DNA of 64,000 bases from NCBI GenBank assembly GCA_029990175.1, contig JARKIP010000042.1, forward strand, positions 3,720,001-3,784,000. The letters are read 5' to 3'. The translations under genes were made by a program, and so were the position numbers. Every line of letters begins with the position of its first letter. The first letter of the stretch is position 1. The stretch is from Petunia secreta (Eukaryota; Streptophyta; Magnoliopsida; Solanales; Solanaceae). The notes below the pieces were generated by a model that was not told where the DNA came from, ran no database searches, and was given only the letters and a program-made list of their open reading frames with translations. Shown piece by piece: positions 58,893 to 64,000 of this stretch.

Positions 58893-59495
58893 GCACTACA
58901 AACTCTTTCTTCCTTAAACTTGATGTTAGGGAGTCCATCACCAAGTCCTTAGAAAGACTAGCATGACCAAGTCTTTTGTACCATAGGAGGAGATCATTTT
59001 GCATTACACTTAGACAACTCATGCTACCATCAGCTACTGTCAATAAATCTACTTTGTAGATATTTTCATGCCTATTTCCCTGAAAAATAATCTCTCCAAA
59101 AGTTTGGTTAGTCACAGTACAACCAGTAGAAGAAAAAATTAACATTATTACCTTTGTCACATAATTGAGATATACTTAATAAGCAATGTTTCAAACCATC
59201 TACTAGAAACACATTATCTATGCTATGCGTATTAGACGTACCTACCTTTCCAATGCCAATAATTTCCCCTTTCTTACCATTACCGAAGGAAACACTTCCT
59301 CCTTGAAAGGCTGAGAGTGCAAGAAACAGTTCATTGTGTCCTATCATATGCCTTGAGCAACCACTGTCCATGTACCATTTGTGGTTCCTCGTATTCACTC
59401 TAGCCTGCAAAAGAAAACTAGGGGTTAATTTTAATAGCCCAAACTAGTTTGGGTTCCTTTCCTTGAGAAAAAAGATGAATCAGATCTCTCTTAGC
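58858..59495 (-). pseudogene. Sirevirus protease and pre-integrase region
   Basis: 59410-59108: KWYMDSGCSRHMIG holds the aspartic protease D-S-G; GGSVSFGNGKKGEIIGIGKV and LVDGLKHCLLSISQLCDKG follow. After a shift near 59140: LLLWYKRLGHASLS, the GAG-pre-integrase His motif (usual WH is WY), and CxxC further down at about 58890. Confidence 0.9.
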
Positions 59496-61231
59496 TTAGA
59501 ATGGTAATGCTTTCTTTGTGTGAACAGTTCTCTTTGCCACAGAATTTTGAACAGGTTTATAGGACTTGTTCCTTTGTGCAGCCTTTGCCAGAGATTGGCA
59601 ATTTCTTTTCATGTGACCAGCGTTCCCAGGGTATGTGTATAACCACTTTTCAGGAAGAGTTGGATACTTACTCTTTGGATCCCATTTGGGCAATGGCTGA
59701 GAGTTCATCAACCCAATACCCCTTCCTATTACTACTATGATTTTCCTGTAACCATTCTAATGCTTTAGAGGACTTGTAACATTTTACAGTTTTGCTTAAC
59801 TTCTTTTTTGTTTTAACTAAGTCTTCTTCCAAAGATCTTATCTTTTCATCTTTATTATACAGTTCATCAACTGTGACTTTCAATTTCTCTTCAGCAATGA
59901 ACTGATGAGAATTAGCAATGCCCTTACCATTTTCAACTGTTTTGACTTCTAATTTCTCATTTTCTAGTTCCTAAATAGTTGATTCAAGTGTGAGGACCTG
60001 TTCCTTTAGCATGCTAGTTTTTCTTTTTAAAGTATCATTTTTAATTACAACCTTTTTATATTCAGTTTCAAAACTTTTAATTTCATCATGCAGTTGATCT
60101 TTACTATCTCTCTGAGACTTAAACTCATTTAATACAGTGTGAAATACTTTAACTAATTTCTCGCTAGGCATGTTTTTCACATCCTCTTTGAGTTTAGAAA
60201 CCAATACCTCAACATCATCTTTATTATCTGAATCTTCAAGAGCCATTAGAGCAAGCTCATCATCCAGATCATCATCTGATTGCTCATCCTCACTATCTTG
60301 CCAACCAGCAACCATAGCTTTGGAATTTCCACTTTTCTTGTGGACCTATTCCTTAGCCGTTCTTTTTTCCTCAACATATCTCTTTCTCCATTCTCCTTTC
60401 ATAACTGGACATTTGCTGATGTAGTGTTCCATGCTTCCACATTTGAAGCATTCTCCAGCCTATTTCATGTTAGAAGACCTACCCGGTCCACTAGCCCTAT
60501 TTTTCTTATTCAAGTATCTTTGGACACTCTTAGCTATTAGGACAAGTTCCTTATCATCAACATACTTATCAGCAGCAGTTAAGACTAGGTTAGGTTCAGT
60601 TTTAAATGGTTCACCTATGTTCTTAACCTTTTTCCTTAGTTCATAAGTTTTCAGATTACCTATAAGCTTATCTAAGGAAAGTGTTTGGAAGAACTCTAGT
60701 TAGGATTTTTTCAACTCTATCTTCAACAGTTAAAACCCTTCCCAAATAGATAAGTTCAGATAAAATAGCATTACACCTAGTGTACATTTCAGAAACTGAT
60801 TCTTCTTCTTTCATTTTAAAACTTTCATATTCAGCAAAAACAAGTGTACCTCAAGATATTTTCACTTGATTTGTTCCTTCACGAGAAACCTGCAAAGCAT
60901 CCCAAATTTCTTTGCTAGTGATACACCCTTGAATCCTAGTGCACTCATCAGGACTAAGTCCACAGACAAGGCACTTTCTAGCTTTGGCATTCTTTTCCCA
61001 TTGCCTCAAGTCTTCGCCTGTGCATTCCTTTCTGGTTTTGGTAAAATCATTTCCTTTAGCATCTTTCTTCATTGGAATCATGGGACCTTCATTGACTATG
61101 TCCCATAACTCATAGTCCTCAGCTTGAAGATGATCTCTCACCCTTTCTATCCACTATGAGTAGTACTTTCCATTAAACAAAGGTGCCCTAACAGTAGACT
61201 GACCCTCACCATTTTCTTGTGATGTACTCAT
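59496..61231 (-). pseudogene. Sirevirus gag (decayed)
   Basis: Begins with ATG at 61231 (MSTSQENGEGQ), 37 bp past the primer site. APLFNGKYYS is followed by TAG where the family has Trp. Capsid (UBN2 type): RVRDHLQAEDYELWDIVNEGP, then CLVCGLSPDECTRIQGCITSKEIWDALQ. After stops near 60850 and 60700 comes a CCHC knuckle CFKCGSMEHYISKC (about 60450), an Asp/Glu-rich block, a long coiled coil (60220-59790) and a second knuckle-like NAGHMKRNC near 59610. The paired knuckles and coiled coil fit Sirevirus gag. Confidence 0.9.
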
Positions 61232-61267
61232 TCTAATCCTAGGTGTTAGCCTCTTCAAGGATAACCT

Positions 61268-61279
61268 GCTCTGACACCA
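61268..61279 (-). promoter_or_regulatory. Sirevirus primer-binding site (tRNA-iMet)
   Basis: Minus strand TGGTGTCAGAGC, one mismatch from the initiator-Met complement, two bases after the 5' LTR. Confidence 0.9.
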
Positions 61280-61281
61280 AT

Positions 61282-62114
61282 TGTTATTTCCCAAGACACC
61301 ACTTATTACTTAATGACCAGTTTCTTATATGTGTTCTTTTACTTTTTTAAATGCGGAATTAAATAAACTGTAAGTAAATGAACACTTGATTTTAGCGTGG
61401 AAAATCCCTGTTAACTGGGGATCAAAAAACCTCGACCTACTCTCTCGAGTAGGATTTCAACTTTACTATTTGAAAAACTCACTTGGTTACAAGACTACCT
61501 TCTTACTAACCTAGGACTAACTCTAATCCTATAGTGACCCCTTTCACAATCAGTGAAGTTTCTCCACGTACAATACTTAAATGATGTGTACTCTTACAGA
61601 ACTTCTATGAAAGTAAATAGTACAAATCGATAGATCCTACTACATATGAACTAAGACTGAGAACAATAAAAACTCAATCCTAAGGAACAGTTTCTTCACT
61701 TAGTTCCATGTGGCTAGACGACTGCTCAAATACAATTTAGAATGACTTCTATGTTACTGCTCTAAACTCTCTATATTTGTGCGTATCCTCAATAGCTGAA
61801 ATGCTTCTCAATTTATAGCCTTGAATACTTGAGAAGTCTGGAGTAATTAGAACTCCAAAGCCCTTCAAATGCTTGAGTTCTAATTGAACTCTTTGCTTAT
61901 CTTCAAGCCTTATTCCAAACTTATGCAATCTTTTCTTATCTCATACATCCCTACATGATTATCACGATTAACATTAGATTCTAGGATAATAATTAATGTT
62001 CCCGCTTAAATGATTTTGCATAATTATTTATTCAGCTGTAGTGATCCAAAGGAACACGTCCTTGGATCTGTTCCTTCGTCAATAGTCAAAACTTTAAGCT
62101 TATTCAAGCTAACA
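61282..62114 (-). repeat. Sirevirus 5' LTR
   Basis: 833 bp, plus-strand ends TGTTATTTCCC and GCTAACA. Confidence 0.95.
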
Positions 62115-62119
62115 GATAG

Positions 62120-62404
62120 ATGTGGCAGCCCTCGATCATTAGCTTCCCTTGTTTGATTCGTCCAAACGGTTATTGGGCATGATTCAGACAGTAGAAGTTC
62201 CTTCTGAAGAGGATGAAAACACCGATTCTGACGTGATTGATGCGGATAGCAGTAGGGACGAGGGAGAGGGCAGTAAAGAGGAAAAAGAGGAGGTGGAGGA
62301 TACATGCACTCCACCACATTGGCCTGGAAGTTTGGTAAGAAAGAAGGTTGTTGTGCCTATTATTGGTGAGCGTGATTATGACACTCCAAAGCATTCAGAG
62401 CGGT
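62120..62404 (+). pseudogene. Athila envelope-like ORF, C-terminal part
   Basis: Continues ORF3 beyond the Sirevirus: LFDSSKRLLGMIQTVEVP, then a strongly acidic stretch (62204-62304) and PPHWPGSLVRKKVVVPIIGERD to TAG at 62404-62406. Function unknown. Confidence 0.7.
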
Positions 62405-62406
62405 AG

Positions 62407-64000
62407 GATTCTGATGATGACGCTGATGATAAGACTTAGGCCGGGGGGCCTTCAGGGAAGTTCCTTTAACTCTTACACTTTATTTTGATCGCATTGAGGA
62501 CATTTCTCTATTTGAGTATGGGGTGGGGGAATTCCCAAATTTTTGAGGTTGTGGATTATTGTACCGATAGAAATTTTGTCTTAGCAATTTTTATTTTTGT
62601 CACTTGACTATAGTTTTATTTTTTTCTTGCTTTATTATATAAAAAATGAAAAAATAGAAAACCGACGAAAAATTCTTTAAAAAATTATTTTTTTTAGTTA
62701 GTGGTACATGTTATCCGCCTCGTGATTTTTCTTATGGCCTCAGTTCTTTTCCACGGGTAGATAGTTGAACCAGGTAATTTTTTACTTTTTTAGGTTTAGT
62801 TAGTAGAATATTTTAGGAAAAATGAAAGAATGCTAGGTGGCTTTAGTTTGTTTGACACTGATGGATTTGGACTTGAGCATTTGCTATTTGTGAATCCCTT
62901 TTGGTCTTAAAATTTGATGCATGCCTAGAAAAATTGGAATGACCTTCTTGAGACACTTAAGTTCAACTACTTGACTCTCTTGTGAACCATTGTGCTCTAT
63001 TGCTTGATTTTAAAGTTTCACCTTATTTGCTTAGACCGAGAGTTGGAATGGAACTATCTTGAGTGAACTATATGCCATGTGTGATGTGAGGTATTTAGTT
63101 GTATTCCGTGCTTGCATATTGATGTCTTGAACTTATCTCGGGTGTGTTCAAAGCGAAATCCTAGGTTTCCTCTATTTGGGAGATGATACGGGCGTTTCTT
63201 TGATAAGTTTTTTTAGTCTTGATTAGACTACCCTTACATATATATGTCCTTAGTAAGCTCTTTTGAGCCTAGTGGCCTTTTTATTGGCACCCACATTACA
63301 AGCCTGATACCTTTTGTTCTTAATTGTCCTCTTTTTGAACTATTATTCATTAGAGCACTTTAATTAAAAAATTATTTGATGTTTGTGGAGTTTTGGTTGG
63401 AGAAATTAGGTAGCTTTTGGGTGTAACCAATGAAGGGAAAATATGGTGTATTTAAAAAAAAAAAATTCATTAGCAAGGGTTGGAAAAAAAATTGAATTGA
63501 AAGCAAAAGAAAAAAAAGTGAAAAAAATAATAGAAAACAAAAAAAATAAAATTTCAATCGTTGCTAGTGTTATGCAAAAAGTGAAAATAAATGCTTAAAG
63601 TTGAGAGAGAAATCCGGGTTTATTATTTGGGCAGTTTCTTGGTTGGTTTTAAGAAAAATTGTGGGAAAAAAAATTGAAAGTGATGTATTAAATCGCTTAG
63701 GGAGGTAGTTACTACTTTATCCATAGTTATTTTACCCGTCCTTTATCCTACATTACAATTCTGAAAGTCCTAGTTAATCCTGAATTAGAGTGAGCCTACA
63801 TTAGTGGAGTCCTACAGTATGTGCAAGCCTATAGTACGTTGTGTGTGGCACATGAACTTCTTTGTGAGAGCGAGTGAATTCTTTCTATATTATCGCAAAT
63901 TTGTTCTTGAAACATATTCTTTGTGTGATGTTTGGAATGCTTCCTTGATTCATTATTTGTCGGTGAGGGCACATGGTTAGCGAGAGATAGGTGAAGTTAT
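62407..64000 (+). other. Athila 3' non-coding region
   Basis: No ORF. GTATGGGGTGGGGGAATTC at 62516-62534 is a purine tract of the kind seen after Athila ORF3. No sequence matching the 5' LTR start was found to 64000, so the 3' LTR should lie beyond the window. A-rich, hairpin-poor sequence at 63450-63560. Confidence 0.65.

Larger units (their letters stand above)
52392..62114 (-). mobile_element. Sirevirus (Ty1/copia) retrotransposon with envelope-like ORF
   Basis: 9723 bp on the minus strand. Two 833-bp LTRs (61282-62114 is 5', 52392-53224 is 3') and a perfect 5-bp duplication GATAG (52387-52391 and 62115-62119). Minus-strand order: tRNA-Met-like primer site, gag with zinc knuckles and coiled coil, protease, integrase, RT, RNase H, spacer, an extra ORF, two polypurine tracts. 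The order integrase before RT is copia; the extra 3' ORF, long coiled-coil gag and repeated polypurine tracts are Sirevirus traits. LTRs differ at scattered sites, so insertion is not very recent. Stops in gag and shifts in pol make it non-autonomous. Confidence 0.95.
39603..64000 (+). mobile_element. Athila-type Ty3/gypsy retrotransposon, runs off the window
   Basis: Plus-strand order: 5' LTR (39603-41169), tRNA-Asp primer site, gag, protease, RT, RNase H, integrase, spacer, envelope-like ORF, long 3' non-coding region. The 3' LTR is not in the window. Three insertions interrupt it: a solo LTR in gag, an unclassified insert before RT, and a Sirevirus in the envelope-like ORF. The tRNA-Asp primer site, the extra ORF after pol and the integrase wording (CHSSPY..HH, IDFTG) place it in Athila. 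Stops and frameshifts occur throughout. Confidence 0.88.

Noticed and set aside
62516..62534. Start of the Athila 3' LTR directly after the purine tract
   Set aside because: Sequence after it does not match the 5' LTR at 39603-41169, so the LTR is probably beyond 64000.

Overview
The window looks like nuclear DNA of a dicot plant, most likely Solanaceae. It holds one host gene with an intron and canonical splice sites. The other evidence is a tRNA-derived SINE of the Solanaceae TS/SolS type, an RTE-type LINE with a (TTG)n tail, and about 58 kb of mutually nested plant LTR retrotransposons (Ty3/gypsy Tat, chromovirus and Athila types, a Ty1/copia Sirevirus, a LARD and a TRIM). The species assignment is inference. 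No prokaryotic, CRISPR or phage features were seen.

Layout. (1) 1-5110 is the only host-genic stretch. It holds a Stowaway-like MITE (131-389), a two-exon HD-Zip class I gene on the minus strand (1292-2384, ATHB7/ATHB12 type), a SINE in its upstream region (2834-3030, perfect 14-bp target duplication) and a GTATAC-rich tandem repeat (about 3389-3925). (2) 5111-38504 is a single 5'-truncated RTE LINE cut into three collinear pieces (5111-5793, 14674-14857, 37923-38504). The first gap is a Tat-lineage gypsy element (5794-14673, minus). Its antisense strand carries a decayed but recognisably spliced gene with its own TATA box. The second gap (14858-37922) is a composite. It contains a 5S-rRNA-like end, a circularly permuted one-LTR chromovirus (with a 2.6-kb solo LTR inserted in its RT), an inverted gag scrap, a degenerate tRNA-Thr, and a 445-bp TRIM. 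The TRIM's first LTR was split by a 13.9-kb non-autonomous element arranged LTR-int-LTR-int-LTR-int-LTR. (3) 39603 to the window end is a decayed Athila-type gypsy element on the plus strand. Its gag is interrupted by a second solo LTR of the same 2.5-kb family (42174-44686). Its RT is interrupted by an unclassified repeat-rich insert (about 46300-47405). Its envelope-like ORF is interrupted by a 9.7-kb Sirevirus (52392-62114, minus, target duplication GATAG).

Working order. Target duplications and broken reading frames give a relative chronology. The LINE is older than the Tat element and the composite. The chromovirus is older than its solo LTR, the TRIM is older than the LARD array, and Athila is older than its three passengers. 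All pol genes have frameshifts or stops and several have lost catalytic residues, so no element looks autonomous now.

The most unusual signals are the intron-containing antisense gene in the Tat element, the four-LTR LARD array with one target duplication, and a 15-bp palindrome (AAGGAACNGTTCCTT type) repeated more than a dozen times across the Sirevirus, coding parts included.
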